Shown in pieces: positions 42,691-50,943 of a stretch of DNA of 64,000 bases. The notes under the pieces were generated by a model, which saw only the letters and a program-made list of their open reading frames with translations, ran no database searches and had not been told where the DNA came from. This stretch comes from Streptosporangium sp. NBC_01756 (GTDB taxonomy: Bacteria > Actinomycetota > Actinomycetes > Streptosporangiales > Streptosporangiaceae). The translations under genes and the position numbers were made by a program. The stretch is from assembly GCF_035917975.1 (NCBI RefSeq), contig NZ_CP109130.1:4774001-4838000 (forward strand), written 5' to 3'. Within the stretch, counting starts at the first letter, position 1. Each line of letters begins with the position of its first letter.

Positions 42691-44750
42691 CAGGTCCCGC
42701 CTTCCTGCTCCGCACGGCGCCATCCGTCGCGGAACGACGTCATCACGCTGCCCGGAACCGGCTGCGGCGCCTCCGACGGCACGACCCGCCGTTCGGGCAC
42801 GGCCTGCCGTACCCGCTTGGGAAGCCCGCTGCCGGTGGCGATCCACTCGACCTCGGCCGAGTAGGTGACCTGCGGGTCCGGTGCCTCGACCACCAGCTCG
42901 CCCGGCAGGAGGACGATCGCCGTGGTGCCGCCGAAGGGGGACGGGCGCAGCGACACGCAGATGCCGTGCCGGGCGGCGAGTTGTGTCACGACGAACAGTC
43001 CGAGCCGGTCGCTGCCGGCCAGGTCGAACTCGGGAGGGCCGGCCAGCCGCTCGTTGAGCCGGGCCATCTCGGCCGTGGTGATGCCGAGTCCGCGGTCCTC
43101 GATCTCGATGGCGTAGCCCCTGGCCACCATCTCACCGCGGACGCTCACCGTCGTGTGCGGGGGCGAGAACATGGTGGCGTTCTCCACCAGCTCGGCCACG
43201 AGGTGGATGACGTCGGTCACGACCGTGCCGGTCAGGCAGGGGCCCGGCGCCACGTGCACCGCCACGCGCCGGTAGTTCTCGATCTCCTCGACGGCGCCGC
43301 GGACCACGTCGTAGATCGTGACGGGTGTCCGCCAGCCCCGTCCGGGGACCGCTCCGGACAGGATGATCAGGCCCTCGGAGTGGCGGCGCATGCGGGTGGT
43401 CAGGTGGTCCAGGTCGAACAGGTCGTCGAGGGTCTCCGGGTCGCCGGCCCGCTGCTCCATCGCCTCCAGCATGGTGAGCTGCCGGTGCAGGAGCGACTGG
43501 CTGCGCCTGGCCAGGTTCACGAAGACCTTGTTGACGCTCCTGCGCATCTGGGCCTGCCCCGCGGCGGCCTCGACGGCGGTCCGCTGGACGGTGGTGAGCG
43601 CCCTGCCGACGTTCACGATCTCGGTGGTGGTGCCGTAGTTCCGTTGCTCGACCTCGGTGCAGACGTCCTCGCCCCGGTGGAGCCGCTCGACGACGTCCGG
43701 CAGCCGGTCGTTCGCCAGGTGAAGGGCGACCTGCTCCAGGCCGACGAGTTCGGAGCTCATCCGGCGGCCGAAGCGTACCGAGATGAATATGGACGCCGCG
43801 ACCGCGAGCAGACCGAGCCCGCCGGCGACGCCGATCCGGACCAGGATGCCGGTGGCGAGCGTCTCGGACCGTTCGGTGATGCCCTCGCTGACCTCTCCGC
43901 CGAGCTTGTCGAAGGTGTCGGAGAGCTTCGCCGCGACCGTCGCCCAGGAGGGATCCGGTCTGCCCGCGGTGGCGACGCCGTCCTCGATCCGCTCGAACGA
44001 GGCGTACGCGGCGGAGCCCCGCAGGTTCCGGTAGAGCCCCTGGAACTCCTCGTTGAACAGGTTGAACCCCATGGAGTACAGCAGCCTGCGGCCGGTGACG
44101 AGCTCGCCGAACCTGGTACGTTCCTCGATGCTCATGCTGCCTTCGGACACGGCGCCGGCGATCAGCGCGGCCTGCTGGCTGAGCATCTCCCTGCTCCGTC
44201 CCACCATGACGACGGCGCGGGTCTGGTCGTTCTGCTCGCCGTCGGAATACGTGGGAATCTTGTCGTAGACCCTGAAGGCCGACTCGATCATCGAGGCGTA
44301 CTCGTCGAGGGTCCGTGTCTGGCCGGCGGTGCGGGCGTCCACCCCGTTCCGCACCTCGGTCAGCCGGTCCATGGCGTTCATCAGCTGGAGCAGGTTGTTC
44401 CACAAGGCCGGGGTCGTGTCGCCCTGGAACAGCGGAGCCGTCCGTTCCAGCTCCGCTCGCGCGGTGTTCGTCCGGATCCGCTGATCGGCGAGTTCGGCGC
44501 GCGAGGCTGTGGGATTACCCAGGACGGGCAGGGACAGCAGCCGCTCGTGCTGGAGCGCGGTGGTCAGCGCGCGGATGGGAACGATGCCGTGCTCGTAACC
44601 GTCACGGGCCCGGAGCAGGTCCCTGCCACTCTGAAAGGTAAGGGATGCCGCAAATGCCCAAATTGCCACAAGAGAGACAATAGGTACCAATAGGAGGGTG
44701 AATATTTTTACCCTGATCGCATGTCTGCGGCCGGCCATCGTACCTCGCAC
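42690..44750 (-). CDS. Conservon-type sensor histidine kinase with NIT domain (CvnA-like)
   Basis: A 686 aa membrane kinase. A first helix (IFTLLLVPIVSLVAIWAFAASL), an extracellular nitrate/nitrite-sensing-like helical domain to about residue 300, a second helix (IRIGVAGGLGLLAVAASIFISV), then a HAMP-like stretch and a cytoplasmic region. RSQSLLHRQLTMLEAMEQR (histidine box) and an HATPase_c domain follow, with NATMFSPP and RGLGITTAEM, DRLGLFVVTQLAARHGI. C-terminal tail is Pro-rich. The layout matches CvnA, whose kinase activity is unusual and linked to the downstream roadblock and GTPase proteins. The partner DUF742 gene overlaps its end. Confidence 0.9.
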   Translation of the reverse strand: MRGTMAGRRHAIRVKIFTLLLVPIVSLVAIWAFAASLTFQSGRDLLRARDGYEHGIVPIRALTTALQHERLLSLPVLGNPTASRAELADQRIRTNTARAELERTAPLFQGDTTPALWNNLLQLMNAMDRLTEVRNGVDARTAGQTRTLDEYASMIESAFRVYDKIPTYSDGEQNDQTRAVVMVGRSREMLSQQAALIAGAVSEGSMSIEERTRFGELVTGRRLLYSMGFNLFNEEFQGLYRNLRGSAAYASFERIEDGVATAGRPDPSWATVAAKLSDTFDKLGGEVSEGITERSETLATGILVRIGVAGGLGLLAVAASIFISVRFGRRMSSELVGLEQVALHLANDRLPDVVERLHRGEDVCTEVEQRNYGTTTEIVNVGRALTTVQRTAVEAAAGQAQMRRSVNKVFVNLARRSQSLLHRQLTMLEAMEQRAGDPETLDDLFDLDHLTTRMRRHSEGLIILSGAVPGRGWRTPVTIYDVVRGAVEEIENYRRVAVHVAPGPCLTGTVVTDVIHLVAELVENATMFSPPHTTVSVRGEMVARGYAIEIEDRGLGITTAEMARLNERLAGPPEFDLAGSDRLGLFVVTQLAARHGICVSLRPSPFGGTTAIVLLPGELVVEAPDPQVTYSAEVEWIATGSGLPKRVRQAVPERRVVPSEAPQPVPGSVMTSFRDGWRRAEQEGGT

Positions 44751-44923
44751 TACGGATATGTGCGCTAACAGTGGCGAAACCCTAGCAACCTAGGACATCC
44801 GCGACCAGAGATGCGAGCGATTCATATCAAGAAACGATTTATGGCCTTCAGGTAACTGCAGGCCGTCGTCTCTCCGGGCACGTCTTCCCTGCGGGGCAAC
44901 CCGCGCGGGAGGGAAGGGCGCCC

Positions 44924-45229
44924 ATGGCGACGATCGCGGAACTGGTCGACCCGGAGATGGACCGTGCGGCGCGGGCGACGGTGATCCGCGGCGACGAACT
45001 GGAACGGTCGGGTGCCGTGCAACTGGTCAGGTTCAGTCCGTCGTTGGTCACGGCGGAGGTGGACGACGGCGCCGCGCACGTGGAACTCCGCGCCGTCGAC
45101 GGTGTCATGCACTGGCGTTGCACCTGCGCCCAGGGCCGGGAAGGAGCCTTCTGCGTGCACTGCGTGGCGACGGTCCGGTCACTCACGAGGAGGACGGGCG
45201 GGAGGTCATCGCAGCGGGAACCCGTATGA
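44924..45229 (+). CDS. SWIM zinc-finger protein (small)
   Basis: A 101 aa protein with a SWIM finger: WRCTCAQGREGAFCVHCVA gives CxC-x8-CxHC, the zinc ligands of the family. The N-terminal half (ELVDPEMDRAARATVIRGDELERSGAVQLVRFSPSLVTAEV) is the usual lead-in. SWIM domains bind DNA or protein partners, often next to SNF2 helicases, which are absent here. A GGAGGGAAGGG run lies just before the ATG. Divergent from the conservon kinase. Confidence 0.85.
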   Translation: MATIAELVDPEMDRAARATVIRGDELERSGAVQLVRFSPSLVTAEVDDGAAHVELRAVDGVMHWRCTCAQGREGAFCVHCVATVRSLTRRTGGRSSQREPV

Positions 45230-45241
45230 GCGTTTGACTAT

Positions 45242-45262
45242 ATTGTCTGGTTGTCAGACAAT
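45242..45262. promoter_or_regulatory. GntR (FadR-type) operator at the EamA-GntR promoter
   Basis: ATTGTCTG-gttgt-CAGACAAT (45242-45262) is a perfect 8-bp inverted repeat, and its right part TTGTCAGACAA (45251-45261) fits the FadR-family pattern TNGTNNNACNA. It lies immediately before the EamA start in an AT-rich spot containing TTTGACTATATTG. The GntR/FCD gene that follows EamA is the obvious binding protein. Confidence 0.65.
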
Positions 45263-45268
45263 CGAACG

Positions 45269-46141
45269 GTGAAACTCGCCGTCGTCGCCGCCGCCGTGCT
45301 CTGGGGTACCGCCGGCACCGCCGGACTGCTCGTCGCCGGTGTCGATCCCGTCTCCCTGGCCGCCGCCCGTCTGGTGATCGGTGGCCTGGTGCTCGCGGTG
45401 GCCACCGGGCCGGCCATCAGGTCCCTGCCGCGCAAGGGTCTGCTCCTGCCGGCCGCGGTGGCCGTGGCCGCCTACCAGCTCTGCTTCTTCGCCTCGGTCG
45501 ACCGGACCGGTGTGGCCATCGGCACCGTGGTCGCCATCGGCAGCGGCCCCGTCTTCACCGGCCTGCTGTCCTGGCTGTTCGACCGGGTGCCACCCACCCG
45601 GCGCTGGGCCGGGGCGACCGCGGTGGCGATCACGGGCTGCGCCGCGCTGATCGGCGGGGGAGGCGAGGCACGGCTGGACGGGATCCTGCTCGCGCTGCTC
45701 GGCGGCCTGCTCTACGCGTTCTACGCGGTGACGGCGGCCCGGATGATCGGCGCGGGCGCCCCCTCCGACGCGGTGATGGGCGCGATGTTCGGCGGGGCCG
45801 GGATCGTCATGCTCCCCGTCCTGCTGTGGACGGGCACCGCCTGGCTCGCCGATCCGCGGGGTCTGCTCACCGCCCTCTACCTCGGCTGCGCCACCACCGC
45901 CCTGGCCTACATCCTGTACGGCAGGGGCCTGCGCACCACTCCCGTCGCGACCGCCGCCACCCTCGCCTTGGCCGAGCCGGCGGTGGCCGCCCTGCTCGGT
46001 GTCGTGGTGCTCAGCGAGCGGCTCACGCCCACCTCGGTCGCGGGACTGGTGCTGCTGGGCGCGAGCCTGGCCGTGGTGGCCCTCCCCGAACGCCGCCGGG
46101 GCCGCCGGTCCGGAGCTCCGGCAATAGAGTCGTCGGCGTGA
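45269..46141 (+). CDS. EamA-family transporter
   Basis: Ten-helix drug/metabolite-type permease (about 290 aa) with two EamA repeats: AAVLWGTAGTAGLLVAGVDPVSLAAARLVIGGLVL and LALLGGLLYAFYAVTAARMIG. Late helices (ATLALAEPAVAALLGVVVLSERLTPTSVAGLVLLGASL) complete the signature. GTG 45269 is preferred because the upstream TTG at 45251 lies inside the operator. The stop overlaps the GntR start (GTGA), so the two form an operon, presumably a metabolite exporter and its local repressor. Confidence 0.9.
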   Translation: MKLAVVAAAVLWGTAGTAGLLVAGVDPVSLAAARLVIGGLVLAVATGPAIRSLPRKGLLLPAAVAVAAYQLCFFASVDRTGVAIGTVVAIGSGPVFTGLLSWLFDRVPPTRRWAGATAVAITGCAALIGGGGEARLDGILLALLGGLLYAFYAVTAARMIGAGAPSDAVMGAMFGGAGIVMLPVLLWTGTAWLADPRGLLTALYLGCATTALAYILYGRGLRTTPVATAATLALAEPAVAALLGVVVLSERLTPTSVAGLVLLGASLAVVALPERRRGRRSGAPAIESSA

Positions 46142-46761
46142 CCACTCCGCTCCGCACTCTCTCCGCCGTCAACGCCCTCGCCGACGCCCTGCGCCGCCGG
46201 GTGCTGTCCGGCGAGATGGCCCCGGGCACCCCGCTGCCGGAACAGGAGCTCTCCGCCCAGTACGGCGTGGCCCGGCCGACCGTGCGGGAGGCGCTGGCCG
46301 TCCTGGTGAACGAGGGCCTGCTCCGGCGGGAACGGCACCGCAGCGCCCAGGTGGCCGAGGTGACCCCGGCCGATCTGGACGATCTCATGTTCGTGCGGCG
46401 CCCGCTGGAGGACCTGATGGCCACCACCCTCGCCGGGCGGCGGGTCGAGGAGGCCGACGGGGCGCTGGCACGGATGGCGGCGCTGTCCGCCGACGCTCCC
46501 TGGTCCGACGCGGTCGCCGAGCACATGGCACTGCACCAGGCGCTGATCGTCGCGGTCGGCAGCCCCCGCCTGGAGCGGCTCTACGCCACGCTGGCCGCCG
46601 AGACCCGCCTTGGTCTGGTGCGGCTGCGGACCGTCTACGCCGACAGGGACATGCTGGTCGCCGAGCACCGGGACCTGCTCGACGCGATCCGCCGGGGGCC
46701 GGTCGAGGCCGCGAGGCAGGCCGTCGCCACCCATCTGGACCACGGCTGGGGCGCGGACTGA
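46138..46761 (+). CDS. GntR-family regulator with FCD domain
   Basis: A 207 aa FadR-type regulator. Winged helix: LADALRRRVLSGEMAPGTPLPEQELSAQYGVARPTVREALAVLVNEGLLRRERHRSAQVAEVTPAD. The FCD ligand domain shows its metal-binding histidines in HMALHQALIVAVGSPRLERLY, VAEHRDLLDAIRRG and THLDHGW, and Asp/Glu on FVRRPLEDLM. FCD domains sense small carboxylates. It overlaps EamA by four bases and probably binds the palindrome at 45242-45262, so exporter expression should respond to the ligand. Confidence 0.92.
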   Translation: MTTPLRTLSAVNALADALRRRVLSGEMAPGTPLPEQELSAQYGVARPTVREALAVLVNEGLLRRERHRSAQVAEVTPADLDDLMFVRRPLEDLMATTLAGRRVEEADGALARMAALSADAPWSDAVAEHMALHQALIVAVGSPRLERLYATLAAETRLGLVRLRTVYADRDMLVAEHRDLLDAIRRGPVEAARQAVATHLDHGWGAD

Positions 46762-46865
46762 CGGTCCCCGCGGGCCGTACGGGCTCCGCCGGTTCCGGCA
46801 TCCCGGGCGCCGGACTTGCGCTCTTCTCTTGCACCCGACGCCCTGGAGTGGTCACAATCGCGGCC

Positions 46866-47216
46866 ATGCACGGCAATTCAGTGCCGGACTCCTACGTGTA
46901 CGTCACCGAAGAGGGCGTGGCCCGCCACTACGCGGACGGCAGCGTTGACGCCCTCGCGTGGGAGGACGTCGTCGAGGTGCGCGTAGGGGGCGATCCGGAC
47001 TCGGACATTTTGTACATACTTCTCGATCGTGAAGGTCAGGGGTGCGTGGTGCCTGAGTCGGCCACGGACACCGCCTTCCTCGCCCGCCTCCGCTACCTTC
47101 CGGATTTCGACGTCGACAGACTCGGTGAGGCTGTGGACGCCGCCCGTGACGATTACGTCGTCGTCTGGCGTAGCCCTGAGCCGCCCCCCATGCCGCCGGA
47201 TTTTGAATACGACTAA
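46866..47216 (+). CDS. Hypothetical acidic protein
   Basis: A 116 aa acidic protein with HGNSVPDSYVYVTEEGVARHYADGSVDALAWEDVVEVRV, DILYILLDREGQGCVVPES and FLARLRYLPDFDVDRLGEAVDAARDDYVVVWRSPEPP. The alternation of strands and the W-E-D-V-V-E-V-R phrase recall small proteins found as immunity or regulatory factors in actinobacteria, but I cannot place the family. A GTG at 46848 is an alternative start. Confidence 0.6.
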   Translation: MHGNSVPDSYVYVTEEGVARHYADGSVDALAWEDVVEVRVGGDPDSDILYILLDREGQGCVVPESATDTAFLARLRYLPDFDVDRLGEAVDAARDDYVVVWRSPEPPPMPPDFEYD

Positions 47217-47459
47217 TCCCCCCATATCCGCCTAATGCGGGCGGCCAAACCTACATGTTTGGATCGTTCCGTCAAGATGGTGCGTCTACCCCACTTAGGC
47301 CAGTAGTGGCCAGTAAGCCGCTATTCCCCTCCTCAATCTTGATCACTAGGATTTTCATGGGTATCCACGCTCCTGATGCATTAGCGAAAGCTGTCAACCA
47401 TTGAAACGCGTTGAGCGTCCCATTACCTGTTAGCGCTGGGGCGTCTTGGGTGGGGTGGT
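47217..47459 (+). promoter_or_regulatory. Leader region of the polysaccharide cluster
   Basis: A 243-base region, lower in G+C than its surroundings, ahead of the initiating transferase gene. It contains a hairpin, CCAAAC-ctacat-GTTTGG (47245-47262), and a direct repeat of GGCCAGTA (47298-47305 and 47308-47315) within a larger imperfect dyad (CTTAgGCCAgtagTGGCcaGTAAG). These are candidate terminator and operator elements for the cluster promoter. No small gene is supported. Confidence 0.45.
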
Positions 47460-48917
47460 ATGAGGGTGGGGACAGAGGGGCCCGCTATCGCGCTCCTCAA
47501 CAACGGTTCGGTACGCACCGCTCCGAGCATCTGGACACGTTCCTATGCACGGATCCTGCTGGCAGGAGACCTCGCGTGTGCGGTGATCGCCTGTGAGTCG
47601 GTCCTGGGAGTCCGGCTCTGGTTCGGTGCCTACATTCCGGGAACGGAGGCGTTGCTGGGGCTCGGTCTCGCCTTGGCGTGGCCGTTCTCGCTGGCGGTGG
47701 GGGGCGCTTATCGTAAACGCGCCCACGGAGAGGGGACGGAAGAGTTCCGGGCGGTTTTCGACGGAGGGGTCGGACTGACGGCCGCCGTGGCGATCGGGGC
47801 TTATGCCACGCAGACCACTATTGCCCGCAGTTTTGTCATGGCGATGTTCCCATTGGCTCTCATGCTCACCGTCGTCTTCCGATACCGGATGCGCAAGCGG
47901 CTGCACCGGCGCCGGTCCTCCGGTGAGTACATGCGCCAGGTGGTCGCCGTCGGGCACCGGGAGTCGGTGCTGGACCTGGTGATGCAGCTCCGGCGGCAGC
48001 CGCACCACGGCATGACGGTGGTCGCCGCCTGCCTGCCGGCCGGACCGGAGATCCTCGACGTCGACGGCGTGCCGGTGCTCGGCGGCTTCGCCGACGTCGC
48101 CGACGTGGTGACCGAGGTCAACGCCGACACCGTCGCCATCCTGGCCTGCCCCGAGCTGGACGGCGCCGCGCTGCGCCGGATCGCCTGGGGACTGGAGGAC
48201 GCCCGTACCGACCTGTTCGTCGCACCCGCGCTCATGGACGTGGCGGGTCCGCGCATCAGCATCCGGCCGGTGGCCGGAATGCCGCTGCTGCACGTCGAGC
48301 ATCCCGAGTTCGACGGGGCCAAGCACCTCGCCAAGAGCCTGTTCGACAGGGTCGGCGCGGGGCTGGCCCTGCTGGCGCTGGCGGTGCCCATGCTGGTCAT
48401 CACCGTGCTGATCCGCCTGACCAGTCCGGGACCGGCACTGTTCCGGCAGGTCAGAGTGGGCAAAGGCGGGCGGGAGTTCAAGGTCGTGAAGTTCCGCACC
48501 ATGGTCGACGACGCGGAGCGGCTCAAGATCGACCTTCAGCGGCTCAACGAGTTCGACGGTGTCCTCTTCAAGATGAGGAACGATCCAAGGATCACCCGCG
48601 TGGGCGCCTTCCTGCGCCGTTACTCCCTCGACGAGCTGCCGCAGCTGCTCAACGTGCTCCACGGAGAGATGTCACTCGTCGGGCCGCGGCCACCGCTGCC
48701 CGAAGAGGTCAAGCAGTACGGCGAGGACGTGCGCCGCCGCCTGGTCGTCAGACCCGGCATGACCGGTCTCTGGCAGGTGAGCGGCCGCTCCGATCTGACC
48801 TGGGAGGAGTCGGTCCGCCTCGACCTGCGTTACGTCGAGAACTGGTCGCTCTTCCTGGACCTGCAGATCCTCTGGAAAACCTGGAGCGCCGTCACCGGCG
48901 GAGAAGGGGCTTACTGA
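47460..48917 (+). CDS. Polyprenyl glycosylphosphotransferase (initiating sugar transferase)
   Basis: WbaP/CpsE-type enzyme (485 aa) that attaches the first sugar-1-phosphate to undecaprenyl (or related) phosphate at the inner membrane. The first 140 residues carry four helices, followed by a CoA-binding-like Rossmann region (QVVAVGHRESVLDLVMQL ... VPVLGGFADVADVV). After a further helix comes the bacterial sugar transferase domain with KFRTMVDDAE, FKMRNDPRITRVGAFLRRYSLDELPQLLNVLHGEMSLVGPRPPLPEE and RPGMTGLWQVSGRS. It begins the cluster; the next gene starts two bases after its stop. Confidence 0.94.
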   Translation: MRVGTEGPAIALLNNGSVRTAPSIWTRSYARILLAGDLACAVIACESVLGVRLWFGAYIPGTEALLGLGLALAWPFSLAVGGAYRKRAHGEGTEEFRAVFDGGVGLTAAVAIGAYATQTTIARSFVMAMFPLALMLTVVFRYRMRKRLHRRRSSGEYMRQVVAVGHRESVLDLVMQLRRQPHHGMTVVAACLPAGPEILDVDGVPVLGGFADVADVVTEVNADTVAILACPELDGAALRRIAWGLEDARTDLFVAPALMDVAGPRISIRPVAGMPLLHVEHPEFDGAKHLAKSLFDRVGAGLALLALAVPMLVITVLIRLTSPGPALFRQVRVGKGGREFKVVKFRTMVDDAERLKIDLQRLNEFDGVLFKMRNDPRITRVGAFLRRYSLDELPQLLNVLHGEMSLVGPRPPLPEEVKQYGEDVRRRLVVRPGMTGLWQVSGRSDLTWEESVRLDLRYVENWSLFLDLQILWKTWSAVTGGEGAY

Positions 48918-48919
48918 CC

Positions 48920-49987
48920 GTGAAAGCACTCGTGCTCGCGGGGGGATCGGGCACCCGGCTCCGGCCGATCACCCACACCTCCGCGAAGCAGCTCGTCCCG
49001 GTGGCCAACAAGCCCGTGCTCTTCTACGGGCTGGAGGCCATCGCGGCCGCCGGGATCCGGGAGATCGGGATCGTGGTGGGCGACACGCAGGCCGAGATCG
49101 AGGCGGCGGTCGGCGACGGTTCCTCGTTCGGCCTGCAGGTCACCTACCTCCGTCAGCACGCTCCGCTCGGGCTCGCCCACGCGGTACTGATCGCCCGCGA
49201 CTACCTCGGCGACGACGACTTCGTCATGTACCTCGGTGACAACTTCATCGTCGGCGGCATCCGCGACATCGTCGACCGGTTCGTCCGGGAGCGGCCGTCC
49301 GCCCAGATCATGCTCACCCAGGTCGGCGATCCCCGGCAGTTCGGCGTCGCCGAGCTCGACGCCGGAGGACGCGTGGTCGGCCTGGAGGAGAAACCCGCCC
49401 GGCCCAAGAGCGATCTCGCGCTTGTCGGGGTCTACCTGTTCACCTCCGCCATCCACGAGGCGGTGGCCGAGCTCAAGCCGTCGTGGCGGGGCGAGCTGGA
49501 GATCACCGACGCGATCCAGTGGCTGATCCAGGAAGGGCACGGGGTCGAGTCCACCGTGGTATCCGGTTACTGGAAGGACACCGGGAACGTCACCGACATG
49601 CTCGAGGTCAACCGGCTGGTGCTGGAGTCCCTGGACGGCCGGGTCGGCGGCCGGGTGGACGGTGCCAGCGAGCTGATCGGCCGGGTGGTCGTCGAGCCGG
49701 GCGCGGTGGTCGAGCGCTCCCGCATCGTCGGCCCGGTGATCATCGGTGCCGGGGCCCGGGTCCTGGACAGCTACCTCGGCCCCTTCACCTCCATCGCGGC
49801 CGACTGCGTGATCAGCTCCAGCGAGATCGAATACTCGATCGTGCTGCCCCGGGCCTCGATCTCCGGGGTGTCCCGGATCGAGGCCTCGCTCATCGGCCAC
49901 GACGTCGAGGTCACCCCCGCCCCCACCACCCCCCGAGCCCACCGCCTCGTGCTGGGCGATCACAGCAAGGTCCAGATAAGTTCATGA
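48920..49987 (+). CDS. rmlA: Glucose-1-phosphate thymidylyltransferase (long form)
   Basis: Makes dTDP-glucose from glucose-1-phosphate and dTTP, first step to dTDP-rhamnose. The nucleotide-binding motif LAGGSGTRLRPIT is at 6-18, followed by KQLVPVANKPVLFYGLEAIAAAGI and MYLGDNFIVGG. At 355 aa it is longer than RmlA/RfbA (about 290 aa); the extra C-terminal part (VVEPGAVVERSRIVGPVIIGAGARVLDSYLGPFTSIAADCVI) is a left-handed beta-helix, as in StrD-like enzymes of antibiotic sugar pathways. GTG start; it overlaps rmlB by four bases. Confidence 0.93.
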   Translation: MKALVLAGGSGTRLRPITHTSAKQLVPVANKPVLFYGLEAIAAAGIREIGIVVGDTQAEIEAAVGDGSSFGLQVTYLRQHAPLGLAHAVLIARDYLGDDDFVMYLGDNFIVGGIRDIVDRFVRERPSAQIMLTQVGDPRQFGVAELDAGGRVVGLEEKPARPKSDLALVGVYLFTSAIHEAVAELKPSWRGELEITDAIQWLIQEGHGVESTVVSGYWKDTGNVTDMLEVNRLVLESLDGRVGGRVDGASELIGRVVVEPGAVVERSRIVGPVIIGAGARVLDSYLGPFTSIAADCVISSSEIEYSIVLPRASISGVSRIEASLIGHDVEVTPAPTTPRAHRLVLGDHSKVQISS

Positions 49988-50943
49988 AGATCCTGGTCAT
50001 CGGGGGGGCCGGATTCATCGGCTCCCACTACGTCCGCATGCTCGGCGCGGACGACGTCGCTGTGACCGTGCTCGACAGACTCACCTACGCCGGCAACCCG
50101 GCGAACCTGGAGGGCACCGCCCACGACTTCGTGCACGGCGACATATGCGACGCGGGGCTGCTGGCCGATCTGGTGCCGGGCCACGACCTCGTCGTCAACT
50201 TCGCGGCCGAGTCCCACGTGGATCGCTCCATCGACGGCGCCGGGGAGTTCGTCCGGACCAACGTGCTCGGCACGCAGACCCTGATGCAGGCGTGCCTCGA
50301 CGCGGGGACCCCGAAGGTGGTGCAGGTGTCCACCGACGAGGTCTACGGGTCGATCGACGTCGGCTCCTGGAAGGAGGACGCGCCGGTACGGCCGCGCTCG
50401 CCGTACTCCGCGGCCAAGGCGGGCGGCGACATGATCGCCCTGGCCTACGCGGTCACCCACGGCCTGCCGGTCTCCATCACCCGCTGCGGCAACAACTACG
50501 GGCCCCGCCAGTATCCGGAGAAGGTGATCCCGTTCTTCGTCACCAATCTCCTCCAGGGACGCAGGGTCCCGCTCTACGGCGACGGCGGCAACATCCGGGA
50601 CTGGATCCACGTCGACGACCACTGCGCCGGCATCCGGCTCGTCGCCGAGCGGGGCGAACCCGGGGAGATCTACCACATCGCCGGTACGGCGGAGCTGACC
50701 AACACCGAGCTCACCACCCGGCTGCTGGCGGCCTGCGGCGCCGGCTGGGACATGGTCGACCATGTCGAGGACCGCAAGGGGCACGACCGCCGCTACTCCC
50801 TGGACGACTCCCGGCTGCGGGCCCTCGGCTACCGGCCGGCCGTCCCGTTCGAGCAGGGCCTGGCGGACACGGTCCGCTGGTACGCCGACAATCCGGACTG
50901 GTGGAAGGCGGCCACGGATCGGCGAGGCGGGGAGATCGCATGA
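49984..50943 (+). CDS. rmlB: dTDP-glucose 4,6-dehydratase
   Basis: Converts dTDP-glucose to dTDP-4-keto-6-deoxyglucose. Extended SDR of 319 aa with the NAD motif GGAGFIGSHYVR, the catalytic Thr117-Asp118-Glu119 in STDEVYGS and Tyr141/Lys145 in YSAAKAGGD. The Asp-Glu pair identifies a dehydratase and not an epimerase. NNYGPRQYPEKVIPFF, typical of RmlB, is also present. The ATG overlaps rmlA in ATGA and the stop overlaps rmlD in ATGA. Confidence 0.96.
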   Translation: MKILVIGGAGFIGSHYVRMLGADDVAVTVLDRLTYAGNPANLEGTAHDFVHGDICDAGLLADLVPGHDLVVNFAAESHVDRSIDGAGEFVRTNVLGTQTLMQACLDAGTPKVVQVSTDEVYGSIDVGSWKEDAPVRPRSPYSAAKAGGDMIALAYAVTHGLPVSITRCGNNYGPRQYPEKVIPFFVTNLLQGRRVPLYGDGGNIRDWIHVDDHCAGIRLVAERGEPGEIYHIAGTAELTNTELTTRLLAACGAGWDMVDHVEDRKGHDRRYSLDDSRLRALGYRPAVPFEQGLADTVRWYADNPDWWKAATDRRGGEIA

